Assembly: GCA_039814545.1 (NCBI GenBank)
Contig: JBCCBB010000001.1
Coordinates: forward strand, 1 to 64,000
Length of the DNA: 64,000 nt
Direction: 5' to 3'
From: CALBPI01 sp039814545
Lineage (GTDB): Bacteria; Pseudomonadota; Gammaproteobacteria; Steroidobacterales; Woeseiaceae
Shown here: positions 41,157-50,598 of the stretch, one piece after another
How the letters are laid out: each line of letters begins with the position of its first letter
How positions within the stretch are numbered: the stretch's first letter is position 1
Made by a program: the position numbers and the translations under genes
The notes under the pieces: generated by a model
The model's input: the letters and a program-made list of their open reading frames with translations, nothing else
Told to the model about the DNA's origin: nothing
Database searches by the model: none

Positions 41157-44100
41157 TTCACACAGAATTCTCACTGCGCCGCCCTGTCACCATCACGATG
41201 GTGTTCGCCGCGCTCGCGGCCATCGGTTTGATCTCAAGCCGCTTGTTGCCGCTCGAGGAGTTCCCGGACATCGAATGGCCGGGCTTTTTCGTGAACATCC
41301 CCTACGAGGGCTCCACGCCTTCCGAGACCGAACGCGAAATCACGCGCCCGGCCGAAGAAGCACTGGCCACCCTGCCCGGCGTGCAACGCATGTACTCGTG
41401 GTCGCGCGAGGACGGCAGCCAGATCTGGATGGAGTACGGCTTCAATTCCAACCAGAAGACAGCGGCCGTTGAGGCGCGCGTCAAACTTGACGCGATTCGC
41501 GACCAGCTACCCACGGATCTCGAACGCATCCAGGTCTTCAGCGGGTCGATGAACGACCAGCCGATCATGAATCTGCGCGTGTCGAGCGACCGCGATCTGT
41601 CCGAGCAGTACGAGATGCTCAACCGACTCGTCAAACGCCGCCTGGAGCGCCTGGAGGGCGTCTCGCAGGTGCAGATCGAGGGCGTCGAGCCGCCTGAAGT
41701 CAAAATCCGTCTCGACGCAGGTCGGATCGCGGCGCACGGTATCAATCTCGGCGAGCTCGGTGAGTTGCTCCGACGCAGTAATTTCGTCGTCAGCGGCGGA
41801 CAAATCACGGCGGGCAATGCGCGTTGGTCGCTGCGCCCCAGTGGCGAATTCAAGAGCCTCGACGATATCCGTAATCTTGTCGTTGACGGTCGCAGCCTGC
41901 GTCTGGGCGATATCGCGGAGGTCACGCAGACCCCCAAGGAACGCACCTACGGACGCCACCTCGATGGCAACTACGCCATCGGCATTTCTGTAAGCCGCGC
42001 CACGGGCTACAACATGGTCGATGTCGCCGACCGTGTGAAGGCCGAGGTCGCCGCCATCGGCGACGAGCCCGAGATGGTCGGTATCGAGATCTTCGACCTC
42101 TACAACCAGGCCGATTCGGTACGCTCTTCGCTCATCGACCTTGTGAAGTCGGGCATCATCGGCGCCCTGCTCGCCATCGTCGTGCTGTACTTTTTCCTGC
42201 GTCACATGACCTCAACGCTCATCGTGACACTGTCGGTGCCGCTGTCGCTCATCATTACTTTGGGCGCGATGCATTTCATCGGCTTGTCACTGAATATCCT
42301 GACGCTCATGGGGCTGATGCTTGCCGTGGGGATGCTCGTCGACAACTCCGTCGTGGTGACAGAGAGCATCTTCCGCTATCGGCAAATGCACCCTGACGAT
42401 CCCGAGCAAGCCACCCGCGAGGGCGTCAACGAAGTGGGTATCGCCGTCATCGCGAGCACGGCGACTTCTGTCTGCGTCTTTGCGCCGCTCGTGTTTGGGC
42501 AGGAAGTCGACATCATGGTGTTCCTGCGCCACGTCGGTATCACCATTTCCGTCGCGATCGTCTGCTCGCTGGTCGTCGCGCAGACACTGATTCCCATGCT
42601 CACGAGCCGGGTCAAGAACACCGCGACGCTAAGCACCACGAAATCGATTACCTGGCTCACCGAGCGCTACACGCGCTGGCTCGGACGCATCGTCCAGGCA
42701 CGTGGCTGGCGTCGCATCATCGCGCCTATCGTCGCGGTGCTGATCCTTTTCTCCATGTTCATCCCGATGAACACCGGCATGCTCAAACAGGACATGTTCC
42801 CCGAAGAGCCGACCCGCCGTGTCATGCTGCACTACAACCTCAATGACGTGTACGCACTCGAGCGCGTCGAGGCGGCTGTAAACCGCATTGAAGGCTTTTT
42901 GTTTGACAACCAGGAGCGCTTTGAGATCAGCGCCGTGTACAGCTACTGGGAGCGCGGCCGCGCTGAAACCACCCTGTTGCTGACCGACGAAGGCGCGACA
43001 ACAGATTCTCGCGACATCATGGCCAACATTCTTGAAGACTTGCCCGACATCGCCGTCGGCGATCCGTCGTTCGAACGGAACAACCAGGGATTCGGCGAGG
43101 GCTTTAGCGTCACGCTGACGGGCGAGTCCACCGAGCGCCTGATTGGCGTCACGCGAGACGCCTATGCCCTGCTGCAGCAGATCGAAGGCCTTGATGATTT
43201 CTCCACAGACCTCTCCGCCGGTCAGCGCGAGGTGCAGATTCGCATCGACCAGAATCGTGCCGCACGCTACGGCATGACGGCCGAGTCCGTGGGACAGGCC
43301 GTGGGCATTGCACTGCGTGGCGAACGGCTGCGCGAATTCCGCGGCGAGAACGGCGAGGTCGAGATGCGGATTGCGTTTAGCGACGACGATCGTCAAACGA
43401 TCGACCAGCTGGCCGGCCTGCCGATCCCCGTCACCGACCCCAGCGTTGGTTTGAGCACCGTAGAGCTGTCCCGTATCGCGGCGCTCGAGCAGCTGCGCGC
43501 ACCGCGCAACATTCGCCGCACAGATCGCAAGACCTCGGTCTCGATCAACGCAGCGCTCGTGGACGACGCGACCCTCGACGAGGTCAAACCCCGCGTCAAG
43601 GCGGTTCTCGATGAACTCGACCTGCCCGCCGGTTACGCCTGGAACTTTGGTCGCGGCTTCGATCGGGCAGATGAGACACGCAACGTCCTGGTCGAGAACA
43701 TCCTGCTCGGCATTCTGCTGATCCTCATCGTGATGGCCGCACTCTTCGAGTCACTGCTCTACCCACTCTCGATCATGGTGTCGCTCGTCTACTCGTTTGT
43801 AGGGGTCGTGTGGTTCCTAACACTCACGGGTACGCCCATGACCTTCATGGCCATGATCGGGCTCATGATTCTCATCGGCGTCGTCGTCAACAACGGCATC
43901 GTGCTCGTCGACCACATCAATAATCTGCGCCGCGACGGCATGACCCGCGACGCAGCGGTGCTACAGGGTGCGCGGGATCGCTTGCGTCCGATCCTGATGA
44001 CCGCGGCCACCACCATCCTGGGTCTGACGCCGCTGGCCGTAGGGACTACGCAGGTGGGCTCAGGCGGACCCGCGTACTACCCCATGGCGCGCGCCATCAT

Positions 44101-44236
44101 CGGCGGCCTCGCCTTCTCCACGCTCGTGTCGCTGTTCGTCGTGCCCATGGTGTACATCGGGCTCGACAAGCTGAAGAACTGGAGTAGCGCGATCTGGAAT
44201 GCCTCGGGGGCACGACCGACGCCAGCTACAGGATAA
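41153..44236 (+). CDS. RND efflux permease 2 (HAE1-like)
   Basis: A 1027-residue RND permease clearly related to, but divergent from, permease 1. It shows RRPVTITMVFAALAAIGLI at the first helix, GSTPSETEREITRPAEEAL in the porter domain, LMGLMLAVGMLVDNSVVVTESIF in TM4 (again VDN) and GLMILIGVVVNNGIVLVDHINN late. Start ATG 41153 overlaps the stop of permease 1 (ATGA). Tandem unequal permeases with one adaptor recall MdtB/MdtC, which assemble as a heterotrimer; a similar mixed pump here is an inference. Its last 11 bases overlap the end of the convergent coiled-coil gene. Confidence 0.92.
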   Translation: MIHTEFSLRRPVTITMVFAALAAIGLISSRLLPLEEFPDIEWPGFFVNIPYEGSTPSETEREITRPAEEALATLPGVQRMYSWSREDGSQIWMEYGFNSNQKTAAVEARVKLDAIRDQLPTDLERIQVFSGSMNDQPIMNLRVSSDRDLSEQYEMLNRLVKRRLERLEGVSQVQIEGVEPPEVKIRLDAGRIAAHGINLGELGELLRRSNFVVSGGQITAGNARWSLRPSGEFKSLDDIRNLVVDGRSLRLGDIAEVTQTPKERTYGRHLDGNYAIGISVSRATGYNMVDVADRVKAEVAAIGDEPEMVGIEIFDLYNQADSVRSSLIDLVKSGIIGALLAIVVLYFFLRHMTSTLIVTLSVPLSLIITLGAMHFIGLSLNILTLMGLMLAVGMLVDNSVVVTESIFRYRQMHPDDPEQATREGVNEVGIAVIASTATSVCVFAPLVFGQEVDIMVFLRHVGITISVAIVCSLVVAQTLIPMLTSRVKNTATLSTTKSITWLTERYTRWLGRIVQARGWRRIIAPIVAVLILFSMFIPMNTGMLKQDMFPEEPTRRVMLHYNLNDVYALERVEAAVNRIEGFLFDNQERFEISAVYSYWERGRAETTLLLTDEGATTDSRDIMANILEDLPDIAVGDPSFERNNQGFGEGFSVTLTGESTERLIGVTRDAYALLQQIEGLDDFSTDLSAGQREVQIRIDQNRAARYGMTAESVGQAVGIALRGERLREFRGENGEVEMRIAFSDDDRQTIDQLAGLPIPVTDPSVGLSTVELSRIAALEQLRAPRNIRRTDRKTSVSINAALVDDATLDEVKPRVKAVLDELDLPAGYAWNFGRGFDRADETRNVLVENILLGILLILIVMAALFESLLYPLSIMVSLVYSFVGVVWFLTLTGTPMTFMAMIGLMILIGVVVNNGIVLVDHINNLRRDGMTRDAAVLQGARDRLRPILMTAATTILGLTPLAVGTTQVGSGGPAYYPMARAIIGGLAFSTLVSLFVVPMVYIGLDKLKNWSSAIWNASGARPTPATG

Positions 44237-45284
44237 ACGCCTTCGAGATCGACCAGACATCGCTGCCGAGCACCTGGCCCGGCGTCGAGAAATGCTCGGA
44301 CACGACAAGCGATGCCGTAACGCCGTCGGCGGCACCGTCGAGCACATCAAAGGGCTCCGGGATCACCGATTTCTCGGTGGCATAGGTCGCATTGCGCTTC
44401 AGGTGATCGGCTTGTCTCAGCAGATGCGGGCGAAACTCCGCGCCACGCTCTAGCGCCAGCAGCGACTGGAACGCGTTGTCGGACTGGCGCATGATCGCGC
44501 GGCAGTCGTCGTCGCTACCATATTCGATGGTGCCGACTTGCTTGTTGATGGCCGCAGCCGCCTTTTCCACAAGGCCGTATTCGTCAAAATGCGCGTGCAG
44601 AAACTGCGCCATGGCGAGCACGTGCAAGTTGATGATACGTCGGTCTTCGACAGCCAGCTCGGCGAGCTCGGGCGGCTTGGCCTTTTTGAGATGCCGCACC
44701 TGCTCGATGGTCTGACCGTGCGCGATCATCTGCTGCTTGAGATCCATGGCAAGCGCTTCGTGCTGCTCATCGAGGCGGCGCCGGCGCATGAAGTGCCAGA
44801 TCCGCGACGCAGCGCGTCGCTGCTCAACGCACTCAACAAGCGCCTGCTTGGTGAGCTCGATGGCGTGTTCCTGCTCCACGGCGAGTTCGCGCGACTTCTC
44901 AAGCCGCTGCTTGCGCGAGGTCTGCCACTGCTCAATCTGCATGATCTGCCGTCGGCCGGCGATCTGGCGACCCATATCGTTGGCCAGGTGACACAAGCGC
45001 TGGTGGCAACGGCGCCAGAGGCCCCGCAGATGGTAGAAGAGCGTCGTGGTGACGACCGTCTGCTGCTCGGTGAGCAAGTCCTCGAGGTACTCGAGACGAC
45101 GCTTCATATTCGCGGTTTCGGATTCTGCGCGCCCCAGCGCGGCCTCAAGGTCGTAACGCTCATTGCGCAGCCGCGCGAACTCCTTTTTGAGCTTGACGCG
45201 GTTGGAGAACAACTCGAGCAGGCGATCGTCCTCGCCGCCGCCCGAGCGTCGTCCGGAATTACCAAATATAGCGCTGAGTGCCAT
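44226..45284 (-). CDS. Coiled-coil protein of unknown function
   Basis: A 352-residue protein rich in charged helices. Long coiled-coil stretches are visible (LLELFSNRVKLKKEFARLRNERYDLEAALGRAE, MKRRLEYLEDLLTEQQ, QRLEKSRELAVEQEHAIELTKQALVE). A second, less coiled part follows (LAMAQFLHAHFDEYGLVEKAAAAINKQVG) and a C-terminus that looks globular (ASLVVSEHFSTPGQVLGSDVWS). There is no signal peptide. The family is not known to me. I use ATG 45284 (MALSAIFG), but ATG 45302 is a possible alternative. Confidence 0.6.
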   Translation of the reverse strand: MALSAIFGNSGRRSGGGEDDRLLELFSNRVKLKKEFARLRNERYDLEAALGRAESETANMKRRLEYLEDLLTEQQTVVTTTLFYHLRGLWRRCHQRLCHLANDMGRQIAGRRQIMQIEQWQTSRKQRLEKSRELAVEQEHAIELTKQALVECVEQRRAASRIWHFMRRRRLDEQHEALAMDLKQQMIAHGQTIEQVRHLKKAKPPELAELAVEDRRIINLHVLAMAQFLHAHFDEYGLVEKAAAAINKQVGTIEYGSDDDCRAIMRQSDNAFQSLLALERGAEFRPHLLRQADHLKRNATYATEKSVIPEPFDVLDGAADGVTASLVVSEHFSTPGQVLGSDVWSISKAFIL

Positions 45285-45360
45285 CCGCCGAGCATTGCAC
45301 ATAAGGCATACGCGAACGGTGACGGGGTGCACATTGCGGCCGCTCGGGCCGCGCGGGGGC

Positions 45361-45876
45361 TCAGCGGTGTGACGTACGCCCGCTGAAGTGGTGGCCTGCG
45401 TCGATGCAGTACTCGAGCCACTTGTTGAGCATCATGTTGTGCCGCCAGCGCGTGTCGAGTTCCTCACGGTGGCAGCTCGCAATCCGGCGCAGAATCGCGT
45501 GCCGGTGGCGTGAGGTCAGGCTCATGGCCTCCGCCAGACGCCCGTCGAAGTACACACGCAGGCGCAAGTCCGGGTCCGCGAGCCACTGATCGGTGTTCGC
45601 GGCGTCGCCGGCCTGCTCGGAGCAGGTGCTGACGTCATCATTCCGAGCAAACAGGTAGGTGAGCTGCAACGTCGCGGTGTAACGTGTGCGCTCGAGCACT
45701 TCGAGGTGCAGCGGCAGGTCCTGCTCGACGACCGAACAGTGCGCGCCGTCGAGGTTTTCGATGTCGTCAACGAGCTGTCGAAGCCGGATGAAGTTGCTCT
45801 CATACAGGCTCATGAGACCCGCAAAGCTGCGCGCTTTGACGACGGTTTCCGGGACGATGAGGCTGTCGGTTTGCAT
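45361..45876 (-). CDS. DUF1249 (YqiB-like) protein
   Basis: A 171-residue protein with the DUF1249 layout known from E. coli YqiB: LMSLYESNFIRLRQLV at the N-terminus, HLEVLERTRYTATLQLTYLF in the middle, LRLRVYFDGRLAEAM and a C-terminal NKWLEYCIDAGHHF. In enterobacteria the gene sits between nudF and cpdA, which is not the case here. No biochemical function is established. The stop lies about 75 bases from the divergent-side coiled-coil gene and the start is 76 bases from the end of ppsR. Confidence 0.8.
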   Translation of the reverse strand: MQTDSLIVPETVVKARSFAGLMSLYESNFIRLRQLVDDIENLDGAHCSVVEQDLPLHLEVLERTRYTATLQLTYLFARNDDVSTCSEQAGDAANTDQWLADPDLRLRVYFDGRLAEAMSLTSRHRHAILRRIASCHREELDTRWRHNMMLNKWLEYCIDAGHHFSGRTSHR

Positions 45877-45952
45877 GCCCGGAGCTTACCACAGCGCCCC
45901 GCGCCTTCTGGCGACGCAGTGCACGAAATACCGCCAAAAAAAGCTTGACAAA

Positions 45953-46777
45953 TCAGGGTGCAACGCGCCGCTCCACACCGGTGGTCTCAAGGATGCGGCT
46001 GGCGATTTCCTCGATCGAAAACTCCGTGGTGTCGACGAACGGAATACGGAACTTTTGGAACAATCGTTCGGCCGTTCTGAGCTCGAAATTCACCTGCTGC
46101 GCACTGGCGTACTTGCCCGCCGAGCGCCGTTCCCGTCGGATCTGCTGCAGCCGCCTCGGCGTGATGGTCAGACCAAACAACTTTTTGCGGTTGGACATGA
46201 GCTTATCGGGTAACTTTCCGCTCTCGAACTCGTCGTCGGTCAGCGGAAAATTAGCCGCGAAAATGCCGTACTGCAGCGCCAGGTAAAGACAGGTGGGCGT
46301 CTTACCCGAACGCGAGACGCCGAGCAGGATGACGTCGGCTTGTTCGTAGTCGCGCGTCATGCCGCCATCGTCGTTGGCCAGCGCGAAATTCGTGGCCTCA
46401 ATGCGTTTCATGTAGGTCTCGGTATCGGACATCCCGTGCGCGCGACCCGCGGCGTAAGAGGCCTCGGTCGCAAGCTCCGTTTCGAGCGCGCCTACGAGGG
46501 CATCAAAGATATCAAGGTAGAGGCCGTCGGCCGTGCGAATGATCTCGCGCAGCGGCCCGTGCACCAGTGAGCTGAAGACGATGGGGCGCTCCTCGTCGCG
46601 CTCGGCCGCAGCGTTGATCTTGGCCTTTAGATCGTGCGCCCGGGCCTCGTCGTCGACAAAGGGCACCGTGACGCGACGAAACTCAAGCGCCGGGAATTGG
46701 GTCAGCAGGCTGTGCCCCAGGGTCTCGGCCGTCACACCGGTCTGGTCAGAAATGAAGAATACGGTGCGCTGTACCAT
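45953..46777 (-). CDS. ppsR: Phosphoenolpyruvate synthase regulatory protein
   Basis: A 274-residue bifunctional kinase/pyrophosphorylase (DUF299) that inactivates PEP synthase by ADP-dependent threonine phosphorylation and reactivates it with phosphate. Signature regions are VFFISDQTGVTAETLGHSLL, FSSLVHGPLREII, the P-loop-like LLGVSRSGKTPTCLYLA and ANFPLTDDEFE. Its target, PpsA, is encoded divergently next door, with 194 bases between the starts. This is the classic gammaproteobacterial arrangement. Start ATG 46777. Confidence 0.96.
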   Translation of the reverse strand: MVQRTVFFISDQTGVTAETLGHSLLTQFPALEFRRVTVPFVDDEARAHDLKAKINAAAERDEERPIVFSSLVHGPLREIIRTADGLYLDIFDALVGALETELATEASYAAGRAHGMSDTETYMKRIEATNFALANDDGGMTRDYEQADVILLGVSRSGKTPTCLYLALQYGIFAANFPLTDDEFESGKLPDKLMSNRKKLFGLTITPRRLQQIRRERRSAGKYASAQQVNFELRTAERLFQKFRIPFVDTTEFSIEEIASRILETTGVERRVAP

Positions 46778-46862
46778 TGCGCGCTCCCAGGCTGTCGGCG
46801 CCAGCTACCATAACGCAACGGCGGCCCGTGGGGCACAGCAAGCGTTTTGCTGGTGCAACCGC

Positions 46863-46868
46863 TATAAT
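46863..46868 (+). promoter_or_regulatory. Candidate -10 box of ppsA
   Basis: A perfect TATAAT lies 104 bases before the GTG start. A small inverted repeat (TTGC TGGT GCAA, 46848-46859) overlaps the place of the spacer. A standard -35 box is not visible, so an activator may be needed. Confidence 0.4.
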
Positions 46869-46971
46869 GCGCGCCTTTCAGAACCGGGCGCCGCCCCGGG
46901 TTTCGCCCCGCTGGGGCGCGTTCTGCGGGCCGCCGCGCCGCAGGTACGACCGAACAAAAAGAGAGGCCACC

Positions 46972-49335
46972 GTGGATCCATATGTCATTCCCTTTGAGTC
47001 GCTTGGCATGGGCGACGTCGAGCTCGTGGGCGGCAAAAACGCCTCTCTTGGGGAAATGATCAGCAACCTGACGCGACTCGGTGTGTCGGTGCCCAATGGC
47101 TTTGCGACAACGTCAGAAGCTTATCGCGTGTTTCTTGGCGAAACCGGCCTCGACACCCGGATCGCCGAGCGCCTCAAGGGGCTCGATGTCGATGACATCG
47201 CTGCGCTGACGGCAGCAGGCGGTGACATCCGTGACTGGATTCGCGCTGAGGCACTACCGCAGAAGTTGCACGAAGACCTAAAGGCCGCCTGGAACAAAAT
47301 GTCGGGCGGTGAAGACATCTCTGTCGCCGTGCGCTCCTCTGCCACGGCCGAGGACCTGCCGGACGCCTCGTTTGCGGGCCAGCAGGAGACCTTCCTCAAC
47401 ATTCGCGGTTTCGACAACGTCGTCACGGCGCTGCACGAGGTCTTTGCCTCGCTGTTCAACGATCGCGCCATCGCTTACCGAGTGCACCAGGGCTACTCAC
47501 ACGAGCAGGTCGCGCTGTCGGCCGGGATCCAGCACATGGTGCGCAGTGACCGTGGCTCCAGTGGCGTGATGTTCACACTGGATACGGAATCGGGGTTTCG
47601 CGACCTCGTGTTCATTACCTCAAGCTGGGGTCTTGGCGAGACCGTCGTCCAGGGCGCCGTCAACCCGGATGAGTTCTACGTCTACAAGCGCGGACTGCGT
47701 GAGGGATTTGCGCCAATCATGCGCCGTAATCTGGGCAGCAAGGCCATCAAGATGGTGTTCTCGGAGCAGGCGGAGGCCGGCAAGAGCGTCGAGACCATCG
47801 ACGTTGACGACGAAGACCGCACGCGGTTTTCGATCACGGACGAAGATGTCATCGAGCTCTCGCGTTACGCGCTGACGATCGAGGAACATTACGGTCGCCC
47901 CATGGATATTGAATGGGGCAAAGACGGCGCGGACGGCAAGCTCTACATCCTGCAGGCAAGGCCTGAGACCGTGCAAAGTCGCAGCGGTCGCACCGTGCAG
48001 CGGTTCTCGCTAAAGCGCCGCTCTGATGTCATTTGCCGCGGCCGCAGCATCGGCCAGAAAATCGGCACCGGCAAAGCGCGCGTCATTCGCGACGTGAAGG
48101 AGATGGCGCGCGTACAAAGCGGTGATGTCCTGATCGCCGACATGACGGACCCCGACTGGGAACCCGTCATGAAACGTGCGGCGGCCATCGTCACGAACCG
48201 CGGCGGCCGCACCTGCCACGCAGCTATCATTGCACGTGAGCTGGGTATCCCCGCCGTTGTGGGCTGTGGTGATGCACTCGAGACCATCGCCGACGGTGCC
48301 GAGGTGACGGTCTCCTGCGCCGAAGGCGATGAAGGCCTCATCTACGACGGCATCCTCGAATTCGAGAAACAACAAATCGAGCTCGACAAGCTGCCCGAGG
48401 TGCCCGTCAAAATCATGATGAACGTCGGCAACCCCGATCGCGCCTTCGACTTCGCCTCGATCCCCAACCGGGGGGTGGGCCTCGCGCGCCTCGAGTTCAT
48501 TATCAACCGCATGATCGGCGTGCACCCGCAGGCGCTGCTCGAGTACGACGACATCGACGCAGACACGCGCGAAATGATCGACGAGCAGATGGCCGGTTAC
48601 GCCGACCCAATCGAGTTTTTCGTTGCGAAACTTGCCGAAGGCGTGAGCTCGATTGCCGCGGCCTTCCACCCTGAACCTGTGATCGTCCGTCTGTCCGACT
48701 TCAAATCGAACGAGTACGCGAACCTGATCGGCGGCGAATTCTACGAGCCCAACGAGGAAAACCCGATGCTGGGTTTCCGCGGTGCGGCGCGCTACCTGGA
48801 CCGCGATTTCCAGCCCTGCTTCGAACTCGAATGTCAGGCCATCAAGCGCGTGCGCAATGACATGGGCCTGACCAATGTGGAGCTCATGGTGCCGTTTGTG
48901 CGCACTGTCGATCAGGCGCGCGAGGTGACGGAGCTGCTCGCCAAAAACGGCTTGTCTCGGGGCGAGAACGGTCTTCGACTCATCATGATGTCGGAGCTGC
49001 CCACCAACGCCCTGCTCGCCGACCAGTACCTCGAGTACTTCGACGGCATGTCGATTGGTTCGAATGACATGACTCAGCTCGCGCTCGGGCTCGACCGAGA
49101 TTCAGGACTGATTGCAGATTTGTTCGACGAGCGTGACGAGGCCGTGAAGCGGCTGCTGGAGATGACGATCAGCGCCTGCCGCGAGTCGGGCAAGTACGTG
49201 GGCATCTGCGGCCAGGGGCCATCTGACCACCCAGAGCTTGCGCGCTGGCTGCTCGATCAGGGCATCGAGAGCATGTCGCTGAACCCCGATACCGTGATCG
49301 AGACCTGGTTGTACCTGGCCGGCCAGACGATCTGA
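46972..49335 (+). CDS. ppsA: Phosphoenolpyruvate synthase
   Basis: Converts pyruvate, ATP and water to PEP, AMP and phosphate in gluconeogenesis. The 787-residue protein has the ATP-grasp domain (VELVGGKNASLGEM, SSATAEDLPDASFAGQQET), the phosphohistidine swivel domain with GGRTCHAAIIARELGIPAVVG and the PEP/pyruvate barrel ending with GICGQGPSDHPELA. Start GTG 46972 has GAGAGG six bases upstream and begins MDPYVIPFE as in the family; earlier in-frame codons are leader sequence. Length is normal (E. coli 792). Controlled by the divergent PpsR. Confidence 0.97.
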   Translation: MDPYVIPFESLGMGDVELVGGKNASLGEMISNLTRLGVSVPNGFATTSEAYRVFLGETGLDTRIAERLKGLDVDDIAALTAAGGDIRDWIRAEALPQKLHEDLKAAWNKMSGGEDISVAVRSSATAEDLPDASFAGQQETFLNIRGFDNVVTALHEVFASLFNDRAIAYRVHQGYSHEQVALSAGIQHMVRSDRGSSGVMFTLDTESGFRDLVFITSSWGLGETVVQGAVNPDEFYVYKRGLREGFAPIMRRNLGSKAIKMVFSEQAEAGKSVETIDVDDEDRTRFSITDEDVIELSRYALTIEEHYGRPMDIEWGKDGADGKLYILQARPETVQSRSGRTVQRFSLKRRSDVICRGRSIGQKIGTGKARVIRDVKEMARVQSGDVLIADMTDPDWEPVMKRAAAIVTNRGGRTCHAAIIARELGIPAVVGCGDALETIADGAEVTVSCAEGDEGLIYDGILEFEKQQIELDKLPEVPVKIMMNVGNPDRAFDFASIPNRGVGLARLEFIINRMIGVHPQALLEYDDIDADTREMIDEQMAGYADPIEFFVAKLAEGVSSIAAAFHPEPVIVRLSDFKSNEYANLIGGEFYEPNEENPMLGFRGAARYLDRDFQPCFELECQAIKRVRNDMGLTNVELMVPFVRTVDQAREVTELLAKNGLSRGENGLRLIMMSELPTNALLADQYLEYFDGMSIGSNDMTQLALGLDRDSGLIADLFDERDEAVKRLLEMTISACRESGKYVGICGQGPSDHPELARWLLDQGIESMSLNPDTVIETWLYLAGQTI

Positions 49336-49353
49336 CCGGGGCGCGGCAACGCG

Positions 49354-50082
49354 CTACAGCAAGTCGCCGCTGCCGTATCCACCGCGCTTTCGGCGACGCA
49401 GGCCCGGCAACACCAAGCCAACAACCACGCCGGCGAGCAACACCGCGGCACCAATCAGGAACCAGTGCATGATGCGACGACTCGAGAGCTCGTCGTTTTC
49501 CTGCTGCAGGGCTTCGAGAACGATCTGAGTGTCCGTCAGTTCCTTGCGCAGCGAGGTGTTCTCACGGTCGATGCTGATGACGTTTGCGGCTTTGGCCTGC
49601 AAATCGTTGAGCTCGGTTTCGAGACGCTGGTTTTCCTGATCCAGTGCCGCGATTCGACGCGCGGACTCGGCGCTGGCCTGGCGCAAGTCGTCGAGCTCCT
49701 TGCCCTGATCCCCACTCTGGTTACGCAAGGTATCGACGCGCTCGCGCAGACTCGCGAGCTGACTGCGGGCGTCCGGCTCGCTCATGAGGTATCGCGTGAG
49801 CACGTAGCCTTCCGTGTCGCTCGTGGTCAGTCGAACGCGCGACCAGCCGTTGCCGGCGTCGCGCTCGAGCACGACGAGCGGTGTCCCCGAGCGCAGGACC
49901 CGGACGATGGCGGTGTTGCCAGCGCTGGGCGCGCGGCGCATCGTGACCTCGAACTGGTCGGTGACGTAATTGGTCTGGTTCTGCGCAATGGCCGTTGCGG
50001 CTACCGCGGTGGCGGCGAGTATCGTGAGCAGGCCGGCGATCCAACGTCGCAACGGGCGCGGCCCGGAAAATGGCGTGTTCAT
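49354..50082 (-). CDS. SH3-domain membrane protein (YgiM/TIGR04211-like)
   Basis: A 242-residue envelope protein. A signal peptide (AGLLTILAATAVAATAIAQ) leads into a bacterial SH3 domain at about residues 35-100 (NYVTDQFEVTMRRAPSAGN, GTPLVVLERDAGNGWSRVRL). A long coiled coil follows (LRERVDTLRNQ to LEALQQENDEL), with one C-terminal membrane helix (WFLIGAAVLLAGVVVGLVLPG) and a basic tail. This matches the TIGR04211/YgiM group, of unclear cell-envelope function. It converges on ppsA with 18 bases between. Confidence 0.87.
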   Translation of the reverse strand: MNTPFSGPRPLRRWIAGLLTILAATAVAATAIAQNQTNYVTDQFEVTMRRAPSAGNTAIVRVLRSGTPLVVLERDAGNGWSRVRLTTSDTEGYVLTRYLMSEPDARSQLASLRERVDTLRNQSGDQGKELDDLRQASAESARRIAALDQENQRLETELNDLQAKAANVISIDRENTSLRKELTDTQIVLEALQQENDELSSRRIMHWFLIGAAVLLAGVVVGLVLPGLRRRKRGGYGSGDLL

Positions 50083-50187
50083 ACTGCTGGTCGTATCCCT
50101 ATCGCGCGGCGCGCAACGACGCGCCGTTGAGCCGCGCAGGTTAAGCCCTGCCCCGACGTTTGTACACTGTCGCCGACTGGCAACAGT

Positions 50188-50598
50188 CTACTCTGAGGCC
50201 GGCGCTGTGAGGTGCGCGAGCGCGGCGGCGTGGGCTTCCCAATTCTGCCCATCGAAGTCCTCAACGCGCACCACGTGGTCGGGCTCGAGTGACAAGCAAT
50301 TGAGATTCAGGTTGTAGCCGTCGGGATTGGAGCGCGGCCGGTAGAAGGACTTCACGCCGCAGGTCGAGCAGAACCAGTGCCGCGCTGACCCTGTGTTGAA
50401 ACGGTACTCCGAAAGCGCGGCGCGGTCCGAGAGCAGCTCAAAGGCATCAGCCGGCACGATCACCCCCACGAATCCTGATGCAGCGCACATCGAACAATTG
50501 CAACGGTGCGCAATCGCGGGGTCTTTGAGACGCGCGCGGAACCGAACGGCGCCGCAGTGGCAGGCGCCCGTGACAGTGCGTGTCGCCGCGCTACTCAC
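50188..50598 (-). CDS. GFA-family protein (glutathione-dependent formaldehyde-activating enzyme-like)
   Basis: A 136-residue zinc protein with the GFA/CENP-V signature: GACHCGAVRF near the start, RCNCSMCAASGF and HWFCSTCGVKSFYRP, giving the two zinc sites. Family members bind glutathione adducts or remain uncharacterised; the reaction here is unknown. I start at GTG 50598 because it forms a 4-base GTGA overlap with the upstream methyltransferase stop. A longer start at 50616 would overlap by 22 bases. It is the third gene of a run orn, DUF938, GFA. Confidence 0.83.
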   Translation of the reverse strand: MSSAATRTVTGACHCGAVRFRARLKDPAIAHRCNCSMCAASGFVGVIVPADAFELLSDRAALSEYRFNTGSARHWFCSTCGVKSFYRPRSNPDGYNLNLNCLSLEPDHVVRVEDFDGQNWEAHAAALAHLTAPASE

